From the NCBI GenBank assembly GCA_964019155.1, contig OZ025241.1:56437363-56501362 (forward strand): 64,000 nt of DNA, read 5' to 3'. Source of the stretch: Osedax fenrisi. Taxonomy: Eukaryota; Annelida; Polychaeta; Sabellida; Siboglinidae. A program made the position numbers and the translations under genes. This document shows positions 23,008 to 32,937 of this stretch, one piece after another (position 1 is the stretch's first letter; every line of letters begins with the position of its first letter). A model generated the notes under the pieces. That model saw only the letters and a list, made by a program, of their open reading frames with translations. It had not been told where the DNA came from and ran no database searches.

Positions 23008-26000
23008 TGAGTATAAATGTTGAATATCACTAAATAGATAATTATCATTATAATAATTGAATTTCATAAAAAAAATTATCACAGTATATTTTGTAATAAA
23101 TGAGCATAACACTCTCTACGTATATATCATCGACTATATATATTAAATAAATACAATGCATGTTTAATTAAAACTAATTTACATCACAGAAGTGTAAAAC
23201 TTCTTCTTAAGAACAACGCAGATCCCAATGAACTCGAGGAATTTCAAAACATCCGTAAAACGGCTCACAGTAAGAAAATGCACCCCTTGGAAGGTTTGAG
23301 ACTGTATAGGTTTACAAGGTTTTATTTATTACGTGAGAAATTTATATATAAGTTTATATTATTAATTTAATTTTTAATTTATTAAACTATATTTATAATT
23401 TTTATTTTATGACATTTATCATGACTGAGATTTAATTCTCATATTGCTAGATTTAATTGTCATATTAAATTTAAAATTATTTAATTTATAATTATAGGGA
23501 AATAATAGTACATATATTAAATAAGAAATAGTGTTGTATTTAGTGTTGTAATAGTGTATCTTCATAGAAACTGAATATAATATTACTTCCTTATCGAGTC
23601 AGGTTATTATTCCAAGCCAAAATACAATAAATAAAATAAATTACAATGTATAATACATTTAATATAAAAATAACAAATAATATATAATTATATTATAAAT
23701 TTTAGTTTTAATAAAAAAAAATTTATTTTTAAAAATTCCATCTCCTCCCTAAATTGTTACATTATATCAAAACCAAAGTAATACAAATAATTTCAAACAA
23801 GACATATATTATTATACCTTACTACACGCATCAATTGACAGTTCTAATGATCAGGGAACAAGAATTCAGCAACCGGTTGAGCAATAGTGAAAGTTTCCTG
23901 AATTTCACGCCCCTCCATTACGCAGTGCTGAATAATCACACGGATATCATTGAGACGTTACTATTTGCAGGTATATGCCTACCGTAGTCGTCAATATTGT
24001 ACCATTGCATTGTATAGAGTATTATATTGTGAAGAGATTGATGTGGGTTTTGTATGTAGTTTATTAGACTGGCAAGAACACATGAGACTGATGTGCCATG
24101 GAAGCGTGTACCCGAAGGCTAGTGGTGCTGATAATGGTTGTGACCGAAGTACAATCTCGTACTGGCTAATTCGGGATGCAAGTGTAAACGCACGCAGTGC
24201 ATGCGTCGATCTAATTAGCCAGACGGTAAACATATTATGTAATAATTAGGTGGACTAGATATCGGACGCTTATGGAAAGTTCTACACATAACATAGAGTA
24301 TTCCATATATATTCCAAATGTATCAAATAATAATAATAATCAATTATTAGAAGATTTTTTTAATGTAATTTCCGAATTTGATCAAACATTCACTTCTGAA
24401 CACTTCTAGAAGACTCCAAAATAAGATTTTTTAAATAGGAAAAGATCTTATCTTTTCTCTTTATGTTACTAAGTAATATATCGGAATATTATATTCCGTA
24501 ATTCTATAATAACATTAATGTGCATGTAAAATATGTTACGTTCAATGAATTACTTAATTAATAATGTCGATACAGTTAATTAAGCCTGCATAACAAGGAT
24601 ACATTCAGTTATACCATTTACAATCTTAATAATTACATACTAACCGGAGATAATAGGATATTTACCACCCATGTCAAGTTACCATAACAACACTATCAAT
24701 ATCACATTGATTTTATAATGATATTTTATTTTATAATTTTTTGTGAACATTTAGTATACTGTCCGTGATAATTTAGTCTACTGTCTTTGAGAATTGTTAT
24801 TGTCTACTATATTTGATCATGTCTATTATCTTTGATAGTGGTGTCTATATATGTCTCAATAGCATAGTTTATAGTAAATCATCTCTAAATTCTATATAAT
24901 GAATAACAGTACACAAGTTACGTCGCACCTAACTCTCACTAGGGGGAGATCCGACTCTAAAGGATCACTCAAACAGAACGTGTCTGGATTACGTGAATTC
25001 CACGGAGATAGCCGCCATCTTGCACAAGGCTAACGAAGAGGTTGACCCCTAGCGCGACCTCTGTATACATTATTACACCTTGACCTTGTTTTCACCTCTA
25101 TAGATAGGTAAATCGTATGTATTTACTAAATACTACCGTAATATAATAATTTATATTCTCGGAAGTGTTATTAAAGATAGTGTTTAAATAATAGTAATAA
25201 TAATAATTATACTAATAGTAATTGTAATAACCTTTATAACAATAACTAATGGGAGCCACAAGGTATATTTATTATAGAGGTTAAATAGTTAGATTTCATA
25301 GTTTGATTTCATAGTGAGTAGATTTAAATTATCCCCTTCCTCCGTCGCTATAGTAGAACGTTAAGTGGGAACACTACGACATTCCTCACGTATGCTCGAC
25401 CTTCTCGCGACCTCTAAGCCCCTATCACCCCCTATAGTATATCTTCAACGGGAATACAATATGTTCCCCCTCCACATGTGACCCCTCATGACCTCTACTC
25501 CGCCCCCTATAGAATAACTCAAAGAGAGAACACGACGAAGCAGAAGAGAGAAGACTATACCCGTTAGAGCTACGCCTCAAGGAGAACATAGTCGGGCAGC
25601 AGTCCGCTATCAACACCGTTTCCGCGAGTTAGTGTCCTGTCTATTATCTGTGGTAATTTATTCTATTGTGTGTGATGATTTAGGGCTGTTTACATGGTAA
25701 ATAAAATCATGCAAGATTCTCTCTTCGACTATTTCATCGTCACAGATTTGAATCAATGACCACTTTTTCATTGTACCGTAGAAATATGATGTATGATATT
25801 TTATTGTCGTAGATATTTCCCATATAAAATCGTATATAGTATGCGATAATTTTTACTGTCTGTATTATTTATACAATATTTGATAAAATCTATTGTCTTT
25901 GATACTCTCTATATTGCAATAGTATAGTTTATAGTAGATAATGTAGAATAATAATATGTAATTCTATTAACAGCATTTAATGTATACTGATATTTTATTT

Positions 26001-29000
26001 TTATTCGAAAAGTGTTATTTTTGGCTAACCTATTAATACTCTTACTATTATCTAAAACAATAGCTTAATTATATCTATTATAATCATTATTTGCATTGTG
26101 ATTAAGCTGATAAATATATTTAGCCATATCTGTAAATTTCATTACAATCATATACACCTCTTCTCCTACACATATATACCCCTCCATACCTCTCCACACC
26201 TCTACCTCTTAATACCCTTACCCCTCCATACCTCTACAACTCTACCCCTGCCCATCTCTACAACCAGGCATAAGACGAAGGGAGAACGGATGGATAGATA
26301 AACGTCATCCTCTTGTGTTCCTGTTCCTAGGATCTTCAGGCATCGGTTACCACTCGCTACCAGACCCATAGACTTAGTCCCATACCTAAAGTAGACTATA
26401 CTAATACTTAGATATTGATCCATACCAGACATACACTTAAATATAAACATATACTTAAACATAGACTAACACCTTTACTTAAACATACACTTAACCTATA
26501 CCTATACCTAGACCTATACTTAAACATAGACTTAGACCTATACATATACCTATACCTATACCTAGACCTTGACCTATACCTATACCTATACTTAAACATA
26601 GACTTATACCTATGCCTAGTCTATAAACCTCTCCATATATACACCTAACAAATATCTCATCCTCCTAAAACCTAAAGGTAAAACGGAACTAGCGAAACAA
26701 CTGAACAAGTACCTCCACAAAGACGACGACAAAGTAGTGAAGTATTACCGAAGCGCATTAACATACCCTCCGCTACATTCTCTCTATTACCCGCCCTTAA
26801 GTGAAACACACTCGCGCCCCACCTAGTTATGTAATATCTACCCCCGCGCCAGTATTAGGGTGTGCTTGTCGTAGCGTGGACACTCGGAAACATGGACATA
26901 CTGTCATAAAGTTATGTAAATGAATAATAAAGTGAAGGTGTTGGTCATATTTATTATCTCTATATGTGGTGTACAGTGCCGTGCCTATGTTAAGTGCGGC
27001 GGGGTTATCAACGTGAATATAGTACCAGCATACGTTGCTGTGATTACAAGAATCATATCTTTAGCGCAGATAATTAACATACGATGTGTGCATGCGGCGC
27101 ACGCCACGCCAATGTGTGTGTCAACCCAATTAGTTAGACGTAAACAAGTTACATAATAGTTTGTCCATTATATAGTTCATCGATTATACGCGTATACATA
27201 TAGACGTATAGACACGCTACCGTTGTATCTAAGCCATGTATCCACTGACCACTGTCCATCTGTACGGCTACAACCACCACACCTTTAGTTTATCTCCCTC
27301 ATTACTACATATCAACGCCGCGAGTGCGTGTATTTGTTTACCTGCTGACCTAGTTAGCTACCGTTGTACAGGGTTTCATCCGACTGGACATGTCAGAATA
27401 TCAGGAGAGGCACGAGGTAAGCCATCGATTAATAAAACACTCGATGCAGTGGTGATGTCATTAAGATTGCATAATCTAATGTTACGCTACGATACACTCT
27501 ATTATGATGTAATAGTGATGACGTCATTATGATTGCATAATTTATCACTATAATCAGTTCATATATATATATATACAGTACGCTCTTGATATACCACCAA
27601 TATATTAAACGAACGCCTCCCCTTTAATATATTCTTAATATGTATTTCTAAAAATCAACGCCTAACTAAACACCGCCAATGACGCGTGAAGGTCGCGAAA
27701 TTCATAGGGTCGCCACCAGGCTACGTAGGTTACGAGGAGGGAGGTCAGCTAACCACTCGACTACGGAAATGTCCTTCAGCCGTTGTCCTCTTCGACGAAA
27801 TCGACAAGGCCCACACAGACGTTCTCACTATCCTCCTGCAACTGTTCGATGAGGTTCTACAGTCTTTGTGTTAAAATACACACACACACATATCATCGTA
27901 ATATAATAATATCAATGAATGAGTTGAATGAAATGTTAGAATTAGCAAATATTTATACTTTATACTTTCGATTATATATTTTGACTATATATTTGCTTAA
28001 ATAAATCCGTCCGTAAAATAGGTCTTAAAATAATATTTAGAAGTAATCTTATATAATTGTGTATAAATAAATGATCGGCTCTCGTTAAAAACATGGATGC
28101 CTTATCATAAGAGTTACTTCGAAAGGACATTAGAGCCATATATGGTTATAAGTGAAAACTTCATCTACGTTCCTGGATGGGATGAAAGGACTCCACCAAA
28201 TAAAAATAACGAGTAATTAAAATGTAATCATACGAAGGAGATTGAATCTACATCAATTATATAGCTTGCATATCATGAGATACTTAGACTTAGAAGTGTC
28301 TTTTTATAGATTATGTATAGTATGAATGAATGATGAATGAATGAATGTTTATTTAGACACAAAAATAACGTTAGACTTTCTCTATTGTGTATAAAAAAAG
28401 TTTAACAAATTGTATGGATTATATTTACTAGAATACACTTGTAATTTCTCCATCATAGGTGTACAGTGTAAACTGTGCAATGATGGTAGTCTTAAACTAC
28501 TGATACATCTGAATAATGTGTATTTTATTAAATAAAAACTTTCAATTTAGATATAGAATAATACCTTAGAACATAGAAATAGATACAGATATAAGTATAT
28601 ATTATATATATATATTAGAATATAGTTATAAGAATATATTATAAAGAGAATAGACAACTATAGTCAAGTATAGCCAGCCATAGCAACCATAGCCCGTATC
28701 ATCATATACAGTACATGCCTTTCACCTCGCGCAGGGTCGTTTAACGGACGGCAAGGGCGACACCATAGATTGTCGCGACGCAATCTTCATCATGACGTCT
28801 AACCTCGCCAACGACGAAATAGCCGAACATTCCGAGTATCTGCGGAGGGAAGCCGCTAAGTTATCTGAATCGAGAAAACACGACGACCTTGATACTCACG
28901 GTACCGATCGTAATCTCACCGCAACCCATCGACCTCTATTACGCGCATCTTAACCTTCGCGCAGGAGCCATGCTTCAAGATAAAGTGGAAATCTCTCAGA

Positions 29001-31984
29001 ATTTTAGAGAAAACATCGTACGGCCGATACTTAAGGTTGCCGACAGATTCGTTACGTAAACTCAATATTTTGTTAATGTTATATTTAAATATATATATAT
29101 ATTATATAATATATATTTATATAATAATATATAATATATATATGTATATATTAGTGTTGAAATTTAACCAATTTATCGAAGTAGCAGTATTATATCGTTT
29201 AGATTTTTAGGACTGCAAACAGTTTTAATGAAGCAATCGTATTCTATATAAATGATTTAATGTTTTAATTAAATATATAAGTTTTTCAGCAATGAGTATG
29301 ATGGAGAATATACAGCGCTCATCTCCTTAATAAATGGAGAGGTGTTGTTAATGGATATGTCGTCAGCCAATAAACTTTGTTATTGTGATGGTGACATAGC
29401 TTAGAGATGATTATTTGAATGTTAAATAAATATTTGATTTTTGAGTTATGTAGAAGGTTGTTAGTTATGGTAAAAATAATTATCGGTCAAGGAATAGCTG
29501 GATTTGATCTGCGTAAAGTTGTATAAGTTATAGGTGTATAGTACTGGAGGTATTTATTTGGAATCTTAATGAAATCCATCGTAGGGAACTGTTTAAGGGT
29601 TAATACCATTTTTTATATTATTAATTTTCAGAAAGGGTATGAAGGGATGTAGTTCAAAGGGTATTTATCTTATTTGGTGAAGTTAAAGAGGAAGTGATTT
29701 AGGGATCATAGGTTTATGTAAATAAATAAGTATTTTATGATTTTTGTATAATTGCTAATTTTGTATAGTTGTCTAATTGCTGATTTTATGTCAATAATAG
29801 TGTCCCGAAATTGCGCATTTATATTATAGGCCTAGGTGAGGGGTTCATCTCTCGCACTGTGTGTAGGTATTAGGATATGATGGGTGATGTTAATATGTGT
29901 GTTGGTGATAATAGAGTATTATTAAAATTAATAGGGAATATGTACAAGAATGAGAGAGATTGCATAAGAGGATTACATAAGTGAATAGCATAGGATATCA
30001 TAAGTAGATTGTGTGATGTAATTATAGTAAAATTAAAAATGACTGGAAAAATTGAATAACAATTTAATAATTATATATCAGTTCAAAATTATAATTTATT
30101 TAATTTGGTTCGAAATTACCGATATAGCAATCAGAATTTGAAGTTAGATTGCAATTCTAATATATATATATAGAGTTAAATATGTATTTACATATACATT
30201 CACAAAAATAGACATATAAAACACTATAATGTATGATATCAACAGAGACATTTTCGAAGAGACGAATTCCTCGGTCGCATAAACGAGATCGTATATTTCC
30301 TAACCTTCTCTAGAAAAGAGCTTTCCGAACTCGTCGTCAAACAACTAGATATGTGGAAAGAGCAGGTAACCCTATCACTAATATATATATATGTATTATA
30401 TTTACACGGTGACTAAATAATAATAATAATCCATCGTTTAATTATTTTTTAATATAACCACATACCTGCCCCCATTAGTATTCAATTTTACTTCACCCCC
30501 GCTCCCATAGTATTGAATATAACTACACCCCCGCTCCCATAGTATTGAATGTTACCCCAACCCCTCCCCTCTAAGTATTGAGTGTAACTCCAACCCTTCC
30601 CCCCTATATATTATATGTAAACTCACCTCATCCCCCCTTATTATCGAATGTAACCTCCCGCTCCCATAGTATTGAATGTAACCCCCACGCCCCGCCCCCA
30701 TTGTTACCCGTCGTCTAGGCTGTGGACAATCACGATATCACGCTGACGTGGAACACTGAAGTAGTAGACCTGCTAGTGAAAGGCTACAACGTACACTACG
30801 GAGCCAGGAGCATCAAACACGAGGTATACCACCGTGCGCGTGTGTGTGTGTGCGCTTGTAACATTAGTCTATCTGCGCTTAATAATGCGATAACTATATA
30901 ATAATAATGATAAATATTTATTAGAAGTTTTAAATTGTACATTTTTTTCCGTATGAAATATATAATTATTTGTTATTATTCTGAAGGGCTTCAGATTAAG
31001 ATTAATATCTTTTTTATGCTGTCGCCCGAATAGACTTACTTACTGGGTGCAGCTAAACTGGGTAGGAGATATCAACTCCCATCCAGCGGGTCCCCGAGTG
31101 GTAGATAGGGAGCTGTCCTACAGATGTAGGACGGCTACGAATAATTAACAAATAATCAGTGCTGAACCAACATCGGGATGTAGTGGTGGTGTACACTTCC
31201 TCGCCTTAGTCATCGAAAAGCTCAATTTACAACTCAAACAATACCTATATGATATATACTATGTATAGTGTATGCCTTAACCTGGTTTGAGATAGCATTA
31301 TGGGCAGACACCTATGCTGATTTATTTTATAAACAAATTTGTATTGCATAATTTCATATTTATTATTTTAATATCCCAAATGTCAATGCGGTAAATATTT
31401 CCACTTATATGAATCTACGATATAAGTAAAATAATTAGCTACGGAAATTTGTATAAATTAATGTCATATATCGCATTGTCTCACTAAGTATACATGAATC
31501 ACTGATGTCTGTTATCTACTGTTACCTATAGTTAATGTATTGCTATGTTCATCATGCGAGGGACAACTATGACGATATTGTCCTAATCATATCATATAAC
31601 ATTGTTTGTAGTGTTGGCCCCGATGATTAAATCATTGTTTACATTATAAATACTAGAGATTGGACCAGATAAACTATGTTTACAACACTAGGTGTTATTT
31701 AGCCTAGATAAAAACATATTTATCAGCACCTTAAATTTATCAACTTTAAATATAGGTTTCAGTAACCAAATTGATAATTTATTATCGGATATTACATAAC
31801 AAAGTGGATGACTATTAACCGACAGGTTGAAAGAAGAGTAATCAGTATATTAGCCCTAGCCCATGAACAACAACTATTAACGACCGGATGCAAAGTTCAA
31901 CTGAAAGTCGCTCATAATGGTTTATTTACTAATTATGAAGTATTCTTAACTGTAATAGTTACTAATAATTCTACACCACATTAA
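17965..31984 (+). CDS. CLPB: Mitochondrial disaggregase CLPB (Skd3), 16 exons, complete
   Basis: CLPB is an ATP-dependent protein disaggregase of the mitochondrial intermembrane space, with ankyrin repeats and one AAA+ module. Exons: 17965-18256, 21669-21720, 22734-22820, 23190-23293, 23842-23970, 24943-25040, 25513-25627, 26268-26345, 26678-26733, 27372-27416, 27692-27853, 28735-28900, 28965-29035, 30246-30365, 30719-30823, 31826-31984. All introns are GT-AG and phases agree; total 1839 nt, 612 residues. Residues 1-97 are a basic, Asn/Ile-rich mitochondrial leader; about 98-254 ankyrin; Walker A G314-T321 (GSSGIGKT), split by intron 8; GYVG pore loop 362-365; Walker B VVLFDEID 383-390; sensor-1 MTSN 426-429; sensor-2 GAR 552-554. 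It is shorter than the human protein (about 700), mainly in the leader and the C-terminal tail. The first Met is used because stops lie upstream in frame. Intron 1 carries nested LINEs and a SINE. Exon 6 and 7 acceptors are the least certain junctions. Confidence 0.94.
18640..21062 (-). mobile_element. Older RTE-like LINE, split by the inserted LINE
   Basis: On the minus strand, 21060-20780 encodes APFLFIICLDYVLKKSLKSK and, later, AQYIGFHINSAKIEYYLF, the RT palm and the segment after the catalytic DD. The frame resumes at about 18785-18640 with PTDNFKYLGYYIGSTEYDV and NSRICSTFAAYN. The two halves flank the plus-strand LINE and are in the order expected for one RT. The frame has stops and the YADD region is eroded, so it is a pseudogene. 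Confidence 0.8.
18840..20766 (+). mobile_element. Non-LTR retrotransposon with an uninterrupted RT ORF, in CLPB intron 1
   Basis: The frame is open from 18811 to the stop at 20766 (651 codons), with LINE homology from about TQPWITEDILELC at 18841. RT motifs (positions in the ORF): FIDFRKAFDRV with D293, GVRQGCLLSPTLFNIFLE, and the catalytic FADDI at 392-396, followed by FKYLGSIINENGS and a conserved C-terminal domain (KRRKLKWYGHV, GRPKKQWIDNIKEW). It lacks the upstream endonuclease domain, so it is 5'-truncated like most LINE copies. The family is the endonuclease-reverse transcriptase type common in aquatic invertebrates; I leave the clade open (RTE/I/CR1-like). It sits inside an older LINE on the opposite strand. 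Confidence 0.92.
21206..21506 (+). mobile_element. tRNA-derived SINE, full length, in CLPB intron 1
   Basis: Close to the copy at 3531, including the head ACTGCCTGTGTGGCTCAGTG and tail, and ending in an (ATAACA)n-like stretch. One base change weakens the B box (GTGTTCGACCC). Confidence 0.9.
21669..25040 (+). CDS. CLPB: CLPB exons 2-6: ankyrin-repeat region
   Basis: Exon 2 encodes EDFYEAVKSNNISRVER, exon 3 GIDVNRKHYLGWSALHVACI, exon 4 SVKLLLKNNADPNELEEF, exon 5 NFTPLHYAVLNNHTDIIETL and exon 6 GDPTLKDHSNRTCLDYV. These show the ankyrin pattern (G-TALH-A, LLL--GADPN) in the order known for animal CLPB. Joining exon 4 directly to exon 5 (PLE|VLMIREQEF) skips the roughly 30-residue linker that is included in the longer human isoform; here it is either absent or on an exon I did not detect in intron 4 (23294-23841). 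Confidence 0.9.
22438..22688 (+). mobile_element. SINE, 5'-truncated, in CLPB intron 2
   Basis: Starts within the B box (GAGTCCGAGCCTTATCCGG) and continues to the CCACCAAAT tail and an ATAACAACAATAACAAC end. It lies only 45 bases upstream of CLPB exon 3. Confidence 0.87.
25411..25512. repeat. C-rich tract upstream of the CLPB exon 7 acceptor
   Basis: CTCTAAGCCCCTATCACCCC CTATAG and a related GACCTCTACTCCGCCCCCTA TAG are two loose copies of the same motif about 75 bases apart. The second CCCCCTATAG is the acceptor of exon 7. Confidence 0.6.
26160..26267. repeat. (CCCCTCCATACCTCTA)n-like tract upstream of CLPB exon 8
   Basis: About six loose units of ACCCCTCCATACCTCTCCAC / CCTCTACAACTCTACCCC run into the acceptor CAACCAG at 26267, forming an unusually long polypyrimidine tract. 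Confidence 0.75.
26268..29035 (+). CDS. CLPB: CLPB exons 8-13: AAA+ ATPase core
   Basis: Exon 8 gives RRRENGWIDKRHPLVFLFLG up to Walker A; exon 9 completes it (KTELAKQLNKYLHKDDDK); exon 10 is GFIRLDMSEYQERHE; exon 11 holds the pore loop and Walker B; exon 12 starts GRLTDGKGDTIDCRDAIFIM and ends TSN (sensor 1) plus a charged helix; exon 13 ends VEISQNFRENIVRPILK. Intron 12 is only 64 bp, the shortest in the gene. The exon 11 donor (gttcta) and exon 13 donor (gttgcc) are weak by consensus, but the protein alignment leaves no alternative. Confidence 0.93.
26425..26640. repeat. (ACCTAT)n / ACTTAAACATA repeat in CLPB intron 8
   Basis: Mixed units CCTATACCTAGACCTATA and CTTAAACATAGACTTA fill most of intron 8, which separates the two halves of Walker A. 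Open frames on both strands here are repeat artefacts. Confidence 0.88.
28005..28210 (+). mobile_element. SINE, 5'-truncated, in CLPB intron 11
   Basis: Begins at GTCCGTAAAATAGGTCTT and has the full tail (GTTCCTGGATGGGATGAAAG, CTCCACCAAAT), close to the copy at 21206. Confidence 0.87.
30246..31984 (+). CDS. CLPB: CLPB exons 14-16: C-terminal small domain and tail
   Basis: Exon 14 begins RHFRRDEFLGRINEIVYFL, exon 15 contains WNTEVVDLLVKGYNVHYGAR (sensor 2), and exon 16 begins VERRVISILALAHEQQLL and ends at TAA 31982-31984. After about residue 592 the tail (FTNYEVFLTVIVTNNSTPH) no longer resembles vertebrate CLPB and ends the protein well before the human C-terminus. Confidence 0.9.
30473..30718. 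repeat. ~30-bp C-rich minisatellite upstream of CLPB exon 15
   Basis: Six or seven units built on CCCGCTCCCATAGTATTGAA TGTAACCCCAACC run to the exon 15 acceptor (GTCGTCTAG). Each unit contains CATAG or TAAG, a potential decoy acceptor. Confidence 0.85.
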
Positions 31985-32232
31985 TATTGTATTCAGATTT
32001 AAAAACTTCAATGTAAAATATAATATATCCATACATATATAATATACTCTATGCTTTGATGATGAATTAATGGTAGAGATTTAATGCAAGCGGATAATGT
32101 TTAATGTATGAAGAAAATACTTGATGCATATAGTCAGATTTGAATCCAGTGGAAAGACGCATTAAAAGATTATATGATTATTATCAAGTATATATAATTG
32201 AAATACATATATTTTATATCAAAAATAATTGA

Positions 32233-32238
32233 AATAAA
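32233..32238 (+). promoter_or_regulatory. Candidate CLPB polyadenylation signal AATAAA
   Basis: First clear AATAAA after the CLPB stop, about 250 bases downstream. AT-rich sequence makes chance matches common. Confidence 0.35.
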
Positions 32239-32814
32239 ACAATTTCAATATTAACAATGCTATTGCTAAACATATTTATAATGATTTGAATCAACATTAC
32301 CTGAGTTTGTAAACAAGTATATCTAGCACAATGCACCTAGTTTAATTATTACTAAAGTTTAGGTCATCAAGGTCATCGAGTATCTGACAATAATACGTTA
32401 TTGATTTATTAAAATAGTAGTATATTTAACTCTCCTATTTATTAAATATATAACTTAATAATAACTTTATAGATGGGAAAAGTGACTTTATTAAATTGGT
32501 GATCACAGGAATTGACAATATCGTAAAAGAATTTTCTGAATCAAATATAAATATCGTTTATTAATTAATTATATTTAAAGAAATGTGATTAAACTAGTCT
32601 ATTTCTATATATATTTGAATATGTATTACTTAATTTATGAAATCAATATTTTAATATTAATATATGTTATATTATTATTGTTATTGTTGTTAGATATTAT
32701 ATATGAAATGTATTGTTGACTTATTTTATATCATCAAATAATATATATTATTTAATCAAATTAATTTCTAAGAATATAAGTAAATATTAAATCATAATCA
32801 ACAAAATTAACAAT

Positions 32815-32820
32815 TTTATT
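32815..32820 (-). promoter_or_regulatory. Candidate LSM8 polyadenylation signal AATAAA
   Basis: TTTATT on the plus strand, 118 bases beyond the LSM8 stop codon. Confidence 0.4.
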
Positions 32821-32937
32821 TAGATTTAAATACAACTTTACCTAAAAATGATAACTTCTATAACAAATATACATATAGATATATATATAATAAATAAAAA
32901 ATGAGAATAGTGACTTGCCACCACCATCATCACCTCT

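Larger units (their letters stand above)
31985..32937. other. Convergent intergenic region CLPB-LSM8
   Basis: Only about 0.95 kb separates the two stop codons; it must hold both 3' UTRs. AT-rich, no other gene seen. Confidence 0.7.

Noticed and set aside
26408..26648. Overlapping frames on both strands (Tyr/Arg-rich and Leu/Tyr/Asp-rich)
   Set aside because: Both come from the ACCTAT repeat filling CLPB intron 8.
26920..27156. 78-codon frame with a signal-peptide-like start
   Set aside because: Lies inside CLPB intron 9, with no conserved content; the hydrophobic start alone is not enough.
30473..30718. CRISPR-like or telomere-like array
   Set aside because: Imperfect C-rich minisatellite without unique spacers and without a telomeric unit.
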